Origin: Volvox africanus
Taxonomy: Eukaryota > Chlorophyta > Chlorophyceae > Chlamydomonadales > Volvocaceae
Length of the DNA stretch: 64,000 nucleotides
Reading direction: 5' to 3'
Assembly (NCBI GenBank): GCA_030268105.1
Contig: BSDZ01000032.1
Coordinates: forward strand, 682,001 to 746,000
Position numbers and translations under genes: made by a program. Below, piece by piece: positions 21,339-34,400 of this stretch. Each line of letters begins with the position of its first letter. Within the stretch, counting starts at the first letter, position 1. Under the pieces are notes generated by a model that had not been told where the DNA came from, made no database searches, and saw only the letters and a list, made by a program, of their open reading frames with translations.

Positions 21339-24300
21339 TTCTCCTATACGCAGTATAGAGCGAGTAGGCGGGACTACGCTTCGCGATTGGGTTAGGACTT
21401 ACTAGCGTTTCTTGCTGAACGTTTGCTGCCGGTTCGTTGTTTGCTGCCCGCAGCAAGCACATCATGCAACCAGATGTACCTCACTCCCTGCGGCTCCAGG
21501 GCATTTTGATTGGTGAGGCCATGCTTGGTTTATCGCAAAGGGCAAGATTTGTCTATGATGAAGACAGCTCATAATTATGCCACTTGGCTTTGCTGTTGGA
21601 AACCCATAACGGACCCGCAGGTTCTACAATACAATTTTGATCTGTGCTCATGCTACATGGGCAATCATGCTGAACGACGTTGAAAATGCTAATGCCTTTC
21701 TAAGTTTTTGCGGGCTTGCCATGATGCAGGAGGCGTGGTTATCGTGTTCAACCGACAACAGCTGTACCTGTTGGGTAGGTTAAGGGAAGGTCGTACATGT
21801 AAAAGATGTGGGGATGCTACGGGACTGGCCCAGATCGGTAAGAGATACCTTGTCATTCCGTATTACCGCCGTCCTGCCGACCTGCAGCATGCGACCCGCT
21901 CAGGGGGAGCGTAGTACGTCGTGACAACCTTGAGCTAAGTCTTCAAGGGGGACCTGTGGCGATTTGTTTAAAAAGACGGATAGGCGAGGCAACTGCCACC
22001 TTCCATTTACAAAGGCAGGAAGAGTTGCCTGCCTGCCGTGCGTATATTGCCCCAGCTTTTTTCCGCTAGGAGTCTTATAGCTGCCGTACCACTCGGTATC
22101 TCTTTTTAAAAGAGGATCTGCAGGATATGCTCCGGAAGGTGACCGCAGCCAAGGCGCCCGAGCGATCCGCAGCCGCGGTCGTCAAAACGGTCCTGCACCG
22201 GGGCCGAGACAAGGCCAGGTACGTGCCGCTCACCTTTACAGCAGGCGATCCGTCAGGCTGGCTTAAACCCTCAGCACACGGACGCCCATACCTCCATCTG
22301 GGTCGGCCTCAACACCCTGGACTGGAATTGATTGTGGGACCCCTAGCCGAAAAATAACAGTTCGGCGCCTCTGGCCGGCTTGGGCAGTGGCCGTGAGGTT
22401 GCAAGTAGACGTGGAATCAGATAGTGGGCAGATGGAGGACGATGTGTATGAATTGTAATTTGTCATCCTTGACACGCTGGCATTTGGCCGCCTGGCATGG
22501 CTGTATATGGCTCTTACCACAACCGCACCAGCACCGGCAGTGTGTTCATTGGTTCCGCAGGGTGGAAGCCATTACTTTGGTGGAAGATACGGCCCCAGAT
22601 ATGATGATGATGTCATCTCACGTTCTGGGTCAGATCGAAGATCTGGACGATTTGGAGCTGCTTGAGCCGCTGGAGCGTCAGGAAGGGCGGTCTGACCCAC
22701 ATGAGCATTTTGAGGAAACCGAAGGGGACATCGCCCGCGCGGTGGGGCGGCGACACGATGATCGCAGTGGCGGGCACATAAGGGGTCTGCGGGAGGATGA
22801 TGAGGAAGAGAATTTGTTGATGTTGTCTACCCTGGCACCGCCGAGCTTTAAAAAGGACGGCAGCGGTGCAGGTGCGTGTGTAGCTATTAAGATGAAACTC
22901 GCTACTCGCTACTCGGACACGCGTGCCTCACTCAGACGCTGAGAGGATTTGAGCCGCCGCTACCGGGGACTAGGGGCAAGGTGGAAGGACAGGGAAAGCC
23001 GCTGCAAATAGACGATGTAGATCAATGAGGCCTATGGTAAGGCCTATGGCACACAACACCGACTGATTCACAACACCAACTGACCCACATATCAGGAATA
23101 CGGACAAGGGAGATATTTGAGGGCGGACATGGAAGCACGCCCGACATGACAAATCTTCTTAAGCAAGCGGCTAAGATCCACGACTGAACTGAACTGCCCA
23201 TCATATCAAGCTGCAACCCCACCAATTTAACGTTGTGATGTCCATCATGCCCACGCCCCCTTCAGAAGGCGCTCAGCGGGGAGGAGGCGCCAAGGGGGGT
23301 CGGGTCAGAGGTGCAGCTGGGCCATCAAACCAAGTCCCTCGTGACCTGTAAGTCGGGATGGATAAGAGGGCGGCGCTTTTTAGTGGAACAGTGGAACCCT
23401 CGGCTGCCATGCATGTACGACGGCAGCGCAAGATAAGGCCCATCAAGAGTCGGGCCGGTTGGGGCTTTTGCACGCAGGAATTCTGATTATAAAATGAAGT
23501 TAACAGCATGAATTATATGATACGCGTGTCATCCATAATGGGGTAAATAAGGAATACAATGAAGGAAATGGATGTAAGCATTTGCGATAAGCGTGTAACA
23601 GCGTGGGGATCACTCACTTTTGTCCTTTCCCCTGTCTCTCACGCGATGCTAGATGCGTTCCACTTAGTCTCTTGCGATTCAGCGAGTAGTAGCAGGTGGT
23701 TCACACAGGTACCCACCACGCACACATATATGCGTCCACCCAAACGAAAACTTTAAACCGAATGCACCCACGCACGCCGAATTATATGTACACCCTGCCT
23801 TCTTCACGACCTGCTACTATCATGCGGTAACCTCCCGTTATGGGTTTAGGGTTACCCCATATCGTTTTCGTTCTCTTCTTTCTCTTTCCTACCCGTCCCG
23901 TGCATGATTAGCAACGACGATGAGGTTTTTGAAGCCCCCGATTTACGGGTCCTGCTGAATGACGATGACGACGAGGATAGCGCTTTTTTCCTGTCGTTCG
24001 GTAAGTCGATTGTCGGTTATCGGTTGTCGGTCAGGCATTGGCCAAGAGTGCTGTTAGTTGGGGCCGTGGATGCCGTGGGGCCGAGGGGCCGTGGATGTCG
24101 CAGTACTTGACGTACATTCCCCCTCCCGTACCCTCCCTTACCATCTTAATACCTGCCATACTGCGCCTCAGGACTGACTCGTTTATTATCCAAAGTAAAG
24201 CTATTGCTATCGAAAAGTCCTCTGTGTGTGTCGCCGTAATTCTTATCACACCTGTTCCCGCATGTTCGGTGTAGATCACGTAATGCCCTGCACGCCTACT

Positions 24301-27300
24301 ACAGGCGGTCTGGCTGCTGCAGCTCCGACGGCGGCGGTGGCGGCGGCGGCAGCAGCCACCGCGGCAGCAGCCACCACAGCCGATGGCGGTCGCCGCTCCG
24401 GGCCGAGTAGCACGGCCGGCGCAGCCTCCTTGCTGGCGCGGAGCCCCACTGGGACTGGCGCTCTCGCCACCGCAAACACCGCTGGCGGGACCGCGGCGGC
24501 GCATACACTGGATCCGTTGAACGAGATGCGCGAGATGGAAGACAGCGAGATGCATTTCGCCGAGGAGCTGCCCACCGACCTTCACTTCCTGAGCGACTTC
24601 ACTCCCGAGGATGCGCAGCAGCAGTTGCACTCGGAAGGGGCCCAACTGCGCGCCACTACCCCTACCTGCGGCCAGCCCGCGCCGTCGCTTGTGCCGCTTC
24701 CAAGCATCGGAGCCCCCATGGACCACTTCATGCCACCCTCTCCGTTGCATGACGGTAATAATGTCTTCACGGCTACTGTTGGGGTCCACCGAATAGATGT
24801 AAATTGGACCGGATTTGCCTGGATCAGGAGATTGGTGGGAGATTAGTGGAGTCCGTGGCGATGATTTGCCCCATCTGGGTCGAGAATAGATAGACTAGAC
24901 TAGACCAGATAGACTAGACTTGATAGATTAGATAGACTAAATAGATAAAAAAGCAAATGGCTGGGGAGGCATCATGGAAACAGGGAAAGAAAGGGATGAA
25001 CTTGTTTGTAGGAAATGGATGAAACATGCGGCTGGAGTCAATAGCCGCAGGAGCGTCGTAAGGTTTGTTCCTTTGAATGGTGATGACACGAATGGTGCTT
25101 TCTTCGGAGCCACCTTGCGCCGTCCACTAAACATGGCACCTTTCCGTGAAACTGCGACAGGTGAAGAAGTGGCCTTGCCGGATGCCACTGCTGGCGCTGC
25201 CCGGCTGTCAACTGGCCGAGACGCATCGACCGCAGCAACGCCCACTGATATGTTCGGTCGCAAGCGGCGTCGGTATTCTGATGAAGACAACGATAGCGCC
25301 AGTGAGGCAAACAGTTCGCCGCTGGCCATAACCGATCAGCAGCGGGAGCAACTGGCGGTGCCGGATGGAGGTGAGGACGCGAGCAATAACAATAACGATG
25401 AAAACGATTACAGCGCTGCATGCGCGCAAGACGACGCTAATGCGACAGGCGAAGCCGGGCAGCGGAAGCGGCAACAGAGGGAGCCGGAAAGACCACGTCG
25501 GCGTCGTCGCGCAGGCGGTCGTGTCACCCTGGACAACCTTGGGGAGGCCCTGGTGAGCCACACGGAATGGCATCGAAACAGAACTCAGCTCCGTACGGTT
25601 GTCGCTGTACCTGCGTGCTTGCACCGCCTTAGGTTTTAGGTTGGGCAGCATTTCAGGCAGCTTCTCGCCTCCACACCTTCACGGAGGGATGAAGGGCAGC
25701 TGAAGTGCCGTATCACCGTGAAACAAAGAGATGGCCTGAATGGATATACCCTCAACGATACTGATGTCGGAAGTGAAAAGGCGAATTGTAGCTTAGGAAT
25801 GAAGTTAAGTGACATACTGTAGCGGAACCCGGGGGGTTAGGGGCCGAGAGAACTAAGTTCTTAGGCATACTGGTGCCGGTCAGCCGGTGCGTACTGCAAC
25901 AAGGGGAGCTGTAAGCGGTGTTCAAGAACCCGGATGTTCTTCCCATGCGACCAGGTGGCGGGTCGAACCTATCGTGAATGGACATTGGAATCGTCTGTGC
26001 TGCTCAAGTCCAGAATCAATGTTGCGCCAGACCCGAGCGGCGGCAGTGACCCGGGTCACAATGCCGGCCTGGTCTGGGCATCAGGGACAACGGCCGCTGC
26101 CCCCTTCGCGGACCCTTTCAACGGCCGTCGCTTCACCAGCGACCCCTACGACGGAACCCCTGGGCCCATGATATTCGGTGCAGTGGCGGGGATGCTGGCG
26201 GCAGGCCACGTTGCCGCGGCGTCCGATGCGGTAAGGCACGGAGCGGCGGCGATGTTGAACGGTAGCGGCATGACATGGGGTCGCCACCTGGTGCGTCTGG
26301 TGGCAATGGCGGCGGAGGCGGACGAGGTGGTGGAGGACGTTGAGGAGGAGGATGTTGAGGGCTACGTCAACGTTACTCACGGAGGGCCAAGGCGGCGAAC
26401 TGCTGCCGTGGAAGAGCCGGGTGGGTGTTTGGGGTTTGGTGGTATTATGGAACTCCCCAAGGATATTAATTTAATGTTTCTATAAATTTACTTTGCGCAA
26501 CAACTGCTTCGTCGCCACGTTGCCGCTTTTCCCCGTCCTTTTAGTCATATTCTTTGTGTCGTGATATTTTAGATAGGCAGGTTTTACTGGAAAATTTTAA
26601 TAGTTGAAGAAAAGGGGGAAATAATCATCTTGAATTATGGTTACGTTTTGCTGAAAGGACTGGAGAAAAGAAGTTAATTAACCTCCTGGATTAAATACGA
26701 CGGCGATTAAATTTGAAGGATTGCAACAGATACCGACAATTTTTTAGTTAATCAAGACGAATCAGTTCAGAATTATAATATTACCAAGAACGATAATTTA
26801 ATAATTTTTTTAGACCTAACTCCAAATGAACTTATGGTTACATCTTGGTTGTACACTACCTTATATTATATACCTTGTGCCTTATACATGATATCGGCCT
26901 TCTAGAAGACGGAGCTAGGAGTTTGTGTTTGCCGTAGCGCTAGGATGTAGGCCAGCTTGCGGATGGTGTCATTACGGCCGGCGCCCCGTATCGACGTTTT
27001 TTTAATTGCGTTTGCATGCCTCATTTACTTTCGCACATCCTGTTTTCGAAATCCAGTTCAGTCAATGACAGTCCCCTCTGTGGTGCCGTGCCTTGATGGC
27101 TCTTGCCCATGTTAAGCCGTAATAAGTTGCCAAAGCCCATGCACAGTCGATGGGCTCTGCCCAAGACACCCGACCTTATGTCAGTGGGTACATGATCTAT
27201 TGGTGTATTGTCTTGTCCGATGCTTAGATGCCGGGCGCGTGCAGCGGCTGTGCACGGTGAAGAGCGCTGCCCCCCGTGCAGCCACGGCTTCTGGAGCAAG

Positions 27301-27390
27301 GGGCAACGACGCGCAGCAGCGCAAGGAACAACATCAACAGCAAGGGACGACTGCAGCGGAAGACGAAGGGGAGGGGGAGGAACAGAGGCA
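21339..27390 (+). pseudogene. Partial duplicate of the kleisin gene (exons 3 to part of 12)
   Basis: This 6052-bp block repeats 28876-34925 with only a handful of differences. I saw four substitutions and a 2-bp indel in a GT run near 24228. It contains the equivalents of kleisin exons 3-11 (21454-21512, 21730-21774, 22113-22218, 22561-22871, 23266-23347, 23912-24000, 24305-24754, 25110-25552, 25955-26420) and the start of exon 12 (27282-27390). It has no start codon exon and no C-terminal domain. One substitution changes a Pro to Leu between copies in exon 10. On its left it is fused to gypsy gag, on its right to a sulfatase exon fragment. It cannot make a whole kleisin. Confidence 0.9.
24884..24951. 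repeat. Short degenerate TAGACTA/GATAGA repeat
   Basis: Imperfect tandem runs of TAGACTAGAC and GATAGA lie in what I model as kleisin intron 9. An equivalent tract occurs at about 32419-32486 in the second copy. No function is seen. Confidence 0.7.
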
Positions 27391-27393
27391 AAG

Positions 27394-27535
27394 CAGGTGT
27401 CACCTATACGACCCATTTCGTCAGTACTCCCATCTGCTGCCCTTCCGAGTCAGCCTCCTCCGCGGCCAGGTGGGTCACAAAACCAATTTCATTTACCACC
27501 TTTTTTCAAGCACAGAATTACATTTACGACGTATA
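27394..27535 (+). pseudogene. Diverged fragment of arylsulfatase exon 2
   Basis: From 27397 the sequence parallels exon 2 of the sulfatase gene (41145-41261) at roughly 85-90 percent. The frame begins GVTYTTHFVSTPICCPS. One base is missing just after the active-site Cys-Cys-Pro-Ser, so the rest is out of frame. After about 27491 it jumps to a stretch like 41346-41385, intron sequence of the sulfatase. It starts exactly where the kleisin duplicate stops. Confidence 0.8.
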
Positions 27536-28463
27536 GTGGCTTGGCTTGTCTGGTAATGTAGTCCTTACAGTTCAGGTTGTCAAGCAACAGTGACCTGCCA
27601 GTGCTTGCAGATCAACTGGTCACCATGCTATGAAATCGTTCGAGTTTGCTCGTCCACGATTTTGTGTGATAAGGAATGGTGCAGCACAGCAAGTCCTGGC
27701 AACAAGCCAACGCGAAGGCTCGTCTCACGACACCCTGTGAGACGCTTTTGAAAACAACAGTTCAAGGTGTGACTATCAATTGTGGTTTATGTCGAAGCGA
27801 GGGTCCAAAAAAAGCGCCTTAGCTAGGGTTCCTGTGAACCAGGGGTCACTCTGCTGTGAGCCCCTGCTGTGAACCATGGGCCTATTCTGGTACTTTTCCG
27901 TCAGGGACTTAGGTAGCTGTGCCGGGGCAGAATTTGCAGTAAGAATAATGATGGGCGCGGTGCTGGAAACCAAGATTAAGCAACCTAGAGACATACTGGC
28001 CAAATGTAATACCTTATATCTTGAAAGCCTGTGATGGAATGTTGGATGGCTGGGCAGATTTTACCGGAACGTCGTGGAGTGCGTGGAGGTATGATACCTT
28101 GTCATAGCGTTGGAGCTGCCGTACAAGCATATTGGCGCGAATTACGGCTCGGAAAGATATGTTTCCCCACTGAATGTCCCTGGTGATGTTGTACTTTGTG
28201 TACCATGAGCCCTCCTAAGCTTTGTGATCTCACAAAAGTATATATTTCCTAAGTGTGATTGTATGTGACTCCTTGCGAAGCTGTCCGCATACCGTCATCC
28301 TTTGGCAGCCGCTCTGCCTTGCAACTATTATTGAGGGCTTAGGGGTTAGCACGGCTTGGCGAAGAAGAAACTGGCTGACCTGACTGGCATTAGCTTTGTG
28401 AACCTCGGGACGACAAACAGTTAAGAGTTTTTGCCCAGGAGAGTGACACCGACTTAGACAAAC
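27536..28463. other. Intergenic: nothing recognised; upstream region of the kleisin gene
   Basis: I found no gene or repeat here. The short ORFs on either strand lack recognisable motifs. The kleisin promoter should lie in the right part, but I see no clear TATA box or initiator to mark. Confidence 0.5.
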
Positions 28464-31400
28464 ATGTTCTACTCGCACGACCTCCTTGGCAGGAAGTCTC
28501 CTCTGGGTGCTATTTGGTAAGAAGTGCCTGACAGAGTATTTACCGTTTGCGCAAGATAAACTGCGCCAATCGCTCACAGAGACCCCGCCGCGCTCCGCGG
28601 CTTTGCTCAAAAAGCCATAGAAGTTATTTAGGCTTGCATATGGAACTGGGACCCGGGCACATGCAGGACGATGGCTCATGGCAAGAAGCTCAGCAAACTT
28701 AAAATCCTTGGCATAAGTGTCTCCGATGTTTGGTGAGTTGCCCCAGTATACATGAGCTATTCCTTATTGACTTAGGATGCCTTCATAATTAAGAATGTGC
28801 GAATTGATATGGTGAGACATGGACGATGGTACACAAGGAGCACTGACCCGTGGGTCAGCACAACTGGGTCTTTGGTTCTCCTATACGCAGTATAGAGCGA
28901 GTAGGCGGGACTACGCTTCGCGATTGGGTTAGGACTTACTAGCGTTTCTTGCTGAACGTTTGCTGCCGGTTCGTTGTTTGCTGCCCGCAGCAAGCACATC
29001 ATGCAACCAGATGTACCTCACTCCCTGCGGCTCCAGGGCATTTTGATTGGTGAGGCCATGCTTGGTTTATCGCAAAGGGCAAGATTTGTCTATGATGAAG
29101 ACAGCTCATAATTATGCCACTTGGCTTTGCTGTTGGAAACCCATAACGGACCCGCAGGTTCTACAATACAATTTTGATCTGTGCTCATGCTACATGGGCA
29201 ATCATGCTGAACGACGTTGAAAATGCTAATGCCTTTCTAAGTTTTTGCGGGCTTGCCATGATGCAGGAGGCGTGGTTATCGTGTTCAACCGACAACAGCT
29301 GTACCTGTTGGGTAGGTTAAGGGAAGGTCGTACATGTAAAAGATGTGGGGATGCTACGGGACTGGCCCAGATCGGTAAGAGATACCTTGTCATTCCGTAT
29401 TACCGCCGTCCTGCCGACCTGCAGCATGCGACCCGCTCAGGGGGAGCGTAGTACGTCGTGACAACCTTGAGCTAAGTCTTCAAGGGGGACCTGTGGCGAT
29501 TTGTTTAAAAAGACGGATAGGCGAGGCAACTGCCACCTTCCATTTACAAAGGCAGGAAGAGTTGCCTGCCTGCCGTGCGTATATTGCCCCAGCTTTTTTC
29601 CGCTAGGAGTCTTATAGCTGCCGTACCACTCGGTATCTCTTTTTAAAAGAGGATCTGCAGGATATGCTCCGGAAGGTGACCGCAGCCAAGGCGCCCGAGC
29701 GATCCGCAGCCGCGGTCGTCAAAACGGTCCTGCACCGGGGCCGAGACAAGGCCAGGTACGTGCCGCTCACCTTTACAGCAGGCGATCCGTCAGGCTGGCT
29801 TAAACCCTCAGCACACGGACGCCCATACCTCCATCTGGGTCGGCCTCAACACCCTGGACTGGAATTGATTGTGGGACCCCTAGCCGAAAAATAACAGTTC
29901 GGCGCCTCTGGCCGGCTTGGGCAGTGGCCGTGAGGTTGCAAGTAGACGTGGAATCAGATAGTGGGCAGATGGAGGACGATGTGTATGAATTGTAATTTGT
30001 CATCCTTGACACGCTGGCATTTGGCCGCCTGGCATGGCTGTATATGGCTCTTACCACAACCGCACCAGCACCGGCAGTGTGTTCATTGGTTCCGCAGGGT
30101 GGAAGCCATTACTTTGGTGGAAGATACGGCCCCAGATATGATGATGATGTCATCTCACGTTCTGGGTCAGATCGAAGATCTGGACGATTTGGAGCTGCTT
30201 GAGCCGCTGGAGCGTCAGGAAGGGCGGTCTGACCCACATGAGCATTTTGAGGAAACCGAAGGGGACATCGCCCGCGCGGTGGGGCGGCGACACGATGATC
30301 GCAGTGGCGGGCACATAAGGGGTCTGCGGGAGGATGATGAGGAAGAGAATTTGTTGATGTTGTCTACCCTGGCACCGCCGAGCTTTAAAAAGGACGGCAG
30401 CGGTGCAGGTGCGTGTGTAGCTATTAAGATGAAACTCGCTACTCGCTACTCGGACACGCGTGCCTCACTCAGACGCTGAGAGGATTTGAGCCGCCGCTAC
30501 CGGGGACTAGGGGCAAGGTGGAAGGACAGGGAAAGCCGCTGCAAATAGACGATGTAGATCAATGAGGCCTATGGTAAGGCCTATGGCACACAACACCGAC
30601 TGATTCACAACACCGACTGACCCACATATCAGGAATACGGACAAGGGAGATATTTGAGGGCGGACATGGAAGCACGCCCGACATGACAAATCTTCTTAAG
30701 CAAGCGGCTAAGATCCACGACTGAACTGAACTGCCCATCATATCAAGCTGCAACCCCACCAATTTAACGTTGTGATGTCCATCATGCCCACGCCCCCTTC
30801 AGAAGGCGCTCAGCGGGGAGGAGGCGCCAAGGGGGGTCGGGTCAGAGGTGCAGCTGGGCCATCAAACCAAGTCCCTCGTGACCTGTAAGTCGGGATGGAT
30901 AAGAGGGCGGCGCTTTTTAGTGGAACAGTGGAACCCTCGGCTGCCATGCATGTACGACGGCAGCGCAAGATAAGGCCCATCAAGAGTCGGGCCGGTTGGG
31001 GCTTTTGCACGCAGGAATTCTGATTATAAAATGAAGTTAACAGCATGAATTATATGATACGCGTGTCATCCATAATGGGGTAAATAAGGAATACAATGAA
31101 GGAAATGGATGTAAGCATTTGCGATAAGCGTGTAACAGCGTGGGGATCACTCACTTTTGTCCTTTCCCCTGTCTCTCACGCGATGCTAGATGCGTTCCAC
31201 TTAGTCTCTTGCGATTCAGCGAGTAGTAGCAGGTGGTTCACACAGGTACCCACCACGCACACATATATGCGTCCACCCAAACGAAAACTTTAAACCGAAT
31301 GCACCCACGCACGCCGAATTATATGTACACCCTGCCTTCTTCACGACCTGCTACTATCATGCGGTAACCTCCCGTTATGGGTTTAGGGTTACCCCATATC

Positions 31401-34400
31401 GTTTTCGTTCTCTTCTTTCTCTTTCCTACCCGTCCCGTGCATGATTAGCAACGACGATGAGGTTTTTGAAGCCCCCGATTTACGGGTCCTGCTGAATGAC
31501 GATGACGACGAGGATAGCGCTTTTTTCCTGTCGTTCGGTAAGTCGATTGTCGGTTATCGGTTGTCGGTCAGGCATTGGCCAAGAGTGCTGTTAGTTGGGG
31601 CCGTGGATGCCGTGGGGCCGAGGGGCCGTGGATGTCGCAGTACTTGACGTACATTCCCCCTCCCGTACCCTCCCTTACCATCTTAATACCTGCCATACTG
31701 CGCCTCAGGACTGACTCGTTTATTATCCAAAGTAAAGCTATTGCTATCGAAAAGTCCTCTGTGTGTCGCCGTAATTCTTATCACACCTGTTCCCGCATGT
31801 TCGGTGTAGATCACGTAATGCCCTGCACGCCTACTACAGGCGGTCTGGCTGCTGCAGCTCCGACGGCGGCGGTGGCGGCGGCGGCAGCAGCCACCGCGGC
31901 AGCAGCCACCACAGCCGATGGCGGTCGCCGCTCCGGGCCGAGTAGCACGGCCGGCGCAGCCTCCTTGCTGGCGCGGAGCCCCACTGGGACTGGCGCTCTC
32001 GCCACCGCAAACACCGCTGGCGGGACCGCGGCGGCGCATACACTGGATCCGTTGAACGAGATGCGCGAGATGGAAGACAGCGAGATGCATTTCGCCGAGG
32101 AGCTGCCCACCGACCTTCACTTCCTGAGCGACTTCACTCCCGAGGATGCGCAGCAGCAGTTGCACTCGGAAGGGGCCCAACTGCGCGCCACTACCCCTAC
32201 CTGCGGCCAGCCCGCGCCGTCGCTTGTGCCGCTTCCAAGCATCGGAGCCCCCATGGACCACTTCATGCCACCCTCTCCGTTGCATGACGGTAATAATGTC
32301 TTCACGGCTACTGTTGGGGTCCACCGAATAGATGTAAATTGGACCGGATTTGCCTGGATCAGGAGATTGGTGGGAGATTAGTGGAGTCCGTGGCGATGAT
32401 TTGCCCCATCTGGGTCGAGAATAGATAGACTAGACTAGACCAGATAGACTAGACTTGATAGATTAGATAGACTAAATAGATAAAAAAGCAAATGGCTGGG
32501 GAGGCATCATGGAAACAGGGAAAGAAAGGGATGAACTTGTTTGTAGGAAATGGATGAAACATGCGGCTGGAGTCAATAGCCGCAGGAGCGTCGTAAGGTT
32601 TGTTCATTTGAATGGTGATGACACGAATGGTGCTTTCTTCGGAGCCACCTTGCGCCGTCCACTAAACATGGCACCTTTCCGTGAAACTGCGACAGGTGAA
32701 GAGGTGGCCTTGCCGGATGCCACTGCTGGCGCTGCCCGGCTGTCAACTGGCCGAGACGCATCGACCGCAGCAACGCCCACTGATATGTTCGGTCGCAAGC
32801 GGCGTCGGTATTCTGATGAAGACAACGATAGCGCCAGTGAGGCAAACAGTTCGCTGCTGGCCATAACCGATCAGCAGCGGGAGCAACTGGCGGTGCCGGA
32901 TGGAGGTGAGGACGCGAGCAATAACAATAACGATGAAAACGATTACAGCGCTGCATGCGCGCAAGACGACGCTAATGCGACAGGCGAAGCCGGGCAGCGG
33001 AAGCGGCAACAGAGGGAGCCGGAAAGACCACGTCGGCGTCGTCGCGCAGGCGGTCGTGTCACCCTGGACAACCTTGGGGAGGCCCTGGTGAGCCACACGG
33101 AATGGCATCGAAACAGAACTCAGCTCCGTACGGTTGTCGCTGTACCTGCGTGCTTGCACCGCCTTAGGTTTTAGGTTGGGCAGCATTTCAGGCAGCTTCT
33201 CGCCTCCACACCTTCACGGAGGGATGAAGGGCAGCTGAAGTGCCGTATCACCGTGAAACAAAGAGATGGCCTGAATGGATATACCCTCAACGATACTGAT
33301 GTCGGAAGTGAAAAGGCGAATTGTAGCTTAGGAATGAAGTTAAGTGACATACTGTAGCGGAACCCGGGGGGTTAGGGGCCGAGAGAACTAAGTTCTTAGG
33401 CATACTGGTGCCGGTCAGCCGGTGCGTACTGCAACAAGGGGAGCTGTAAGCGGTGTTCAAGAACCCGGATGTTCTTCCCATGCGACCAGGTGGCGGGTCG
33501 AACCTATCGTGAATGGACATTGGAATCGTCTGTGCTGCTCAAGTCCAGAATCAATGTTGCGCCAGACCCGAGCGGCGGCAGTGACCCGGGTCACAATGCC
33601 GGCCTGGTCTGGGCATCAGGGACAACGGCCGCTGCCCCCTTCGCGGACCCTTTCAACGGCCGTCGCTTCACCAGCGACCCCTACGACGGAACCCCTGGGC
33701 CCATGATATTCGGTGCAGTGGCGGGGATGCTGGCGGCAGGCCACGTTGCCGCGGCGTCCGATGCGGTAAGGCACGGAGCGGCGGCGATGTTGAACGGTAG
33801 CGGCATGACATGGGGTCGCCACCTGGTGCGTCTGGTGGCAATGGCGGCGGAGGCGGACGAGGTGGTGGAGGACGTTGAGGAGGAGGATGTTGAGGGCTAC
33901 GTCAACGTTACTCACGGAGGGCCAAGGCGGCGAACTGCTGCCGTGGAAGAGCCGGGTGGGTGTTTGGGGTTTGGTGGTATTATGGAACTCCCCAAGGATA
34001 TTAATTTAATGTTTCTATAAATTTACTTTGCGCAACAACTGCTTCGTCGCCACGTTGCCGCTTTTCCCCGTCCTTTTAGTCATATTCTTTGTGTCGTGAT
34101 ATTTTAGATAGGCAGGTTTTACTGGAAAATTTTAATAGTTGAAGAAAAGGGGGAAATAATCATCTTGAATTATGGTTACGTTTTGCTGAAAGGACTGGAG
34201 AAAAGAAGTTAATTAACCTCCTGGATTAAATACGACGGCGATTAAATTTGAAGGATTGCAACAGATACCGACAATTTTTTAGTTAATCAAGACGAATCAG
34301 TTCAGAATTATAATATTACCAAGAACGATAATTTAATAATTTTTTTAGACCTAACTCCAAATGAACTTATGGTTACATCTTGGTTGTACACTACCTTATA

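Noticed and set aside
23833..23848. GGGTTTAGGG telomere-like motif
   Set aside because: There is a single short occurrence (and its duplicate at 31370), with no tandem array. It is not an interstitial telomere.
24031..24789. 252-codon minus-strand Gly/Arg-rich ORF, also at 31683-32324
   Set aside because: It is the reverse reading of the poly-Ala kleisin exon 9 and flanking introns; GC-rich repeats keep it open by chance.
28230..28679. 149-codon minus-strand ORF
   Set aside because: It lies antisense over kleisin exons 1 and 2, which carry clear protein similarity on the plus strand. No motif was recognised in the ORF.
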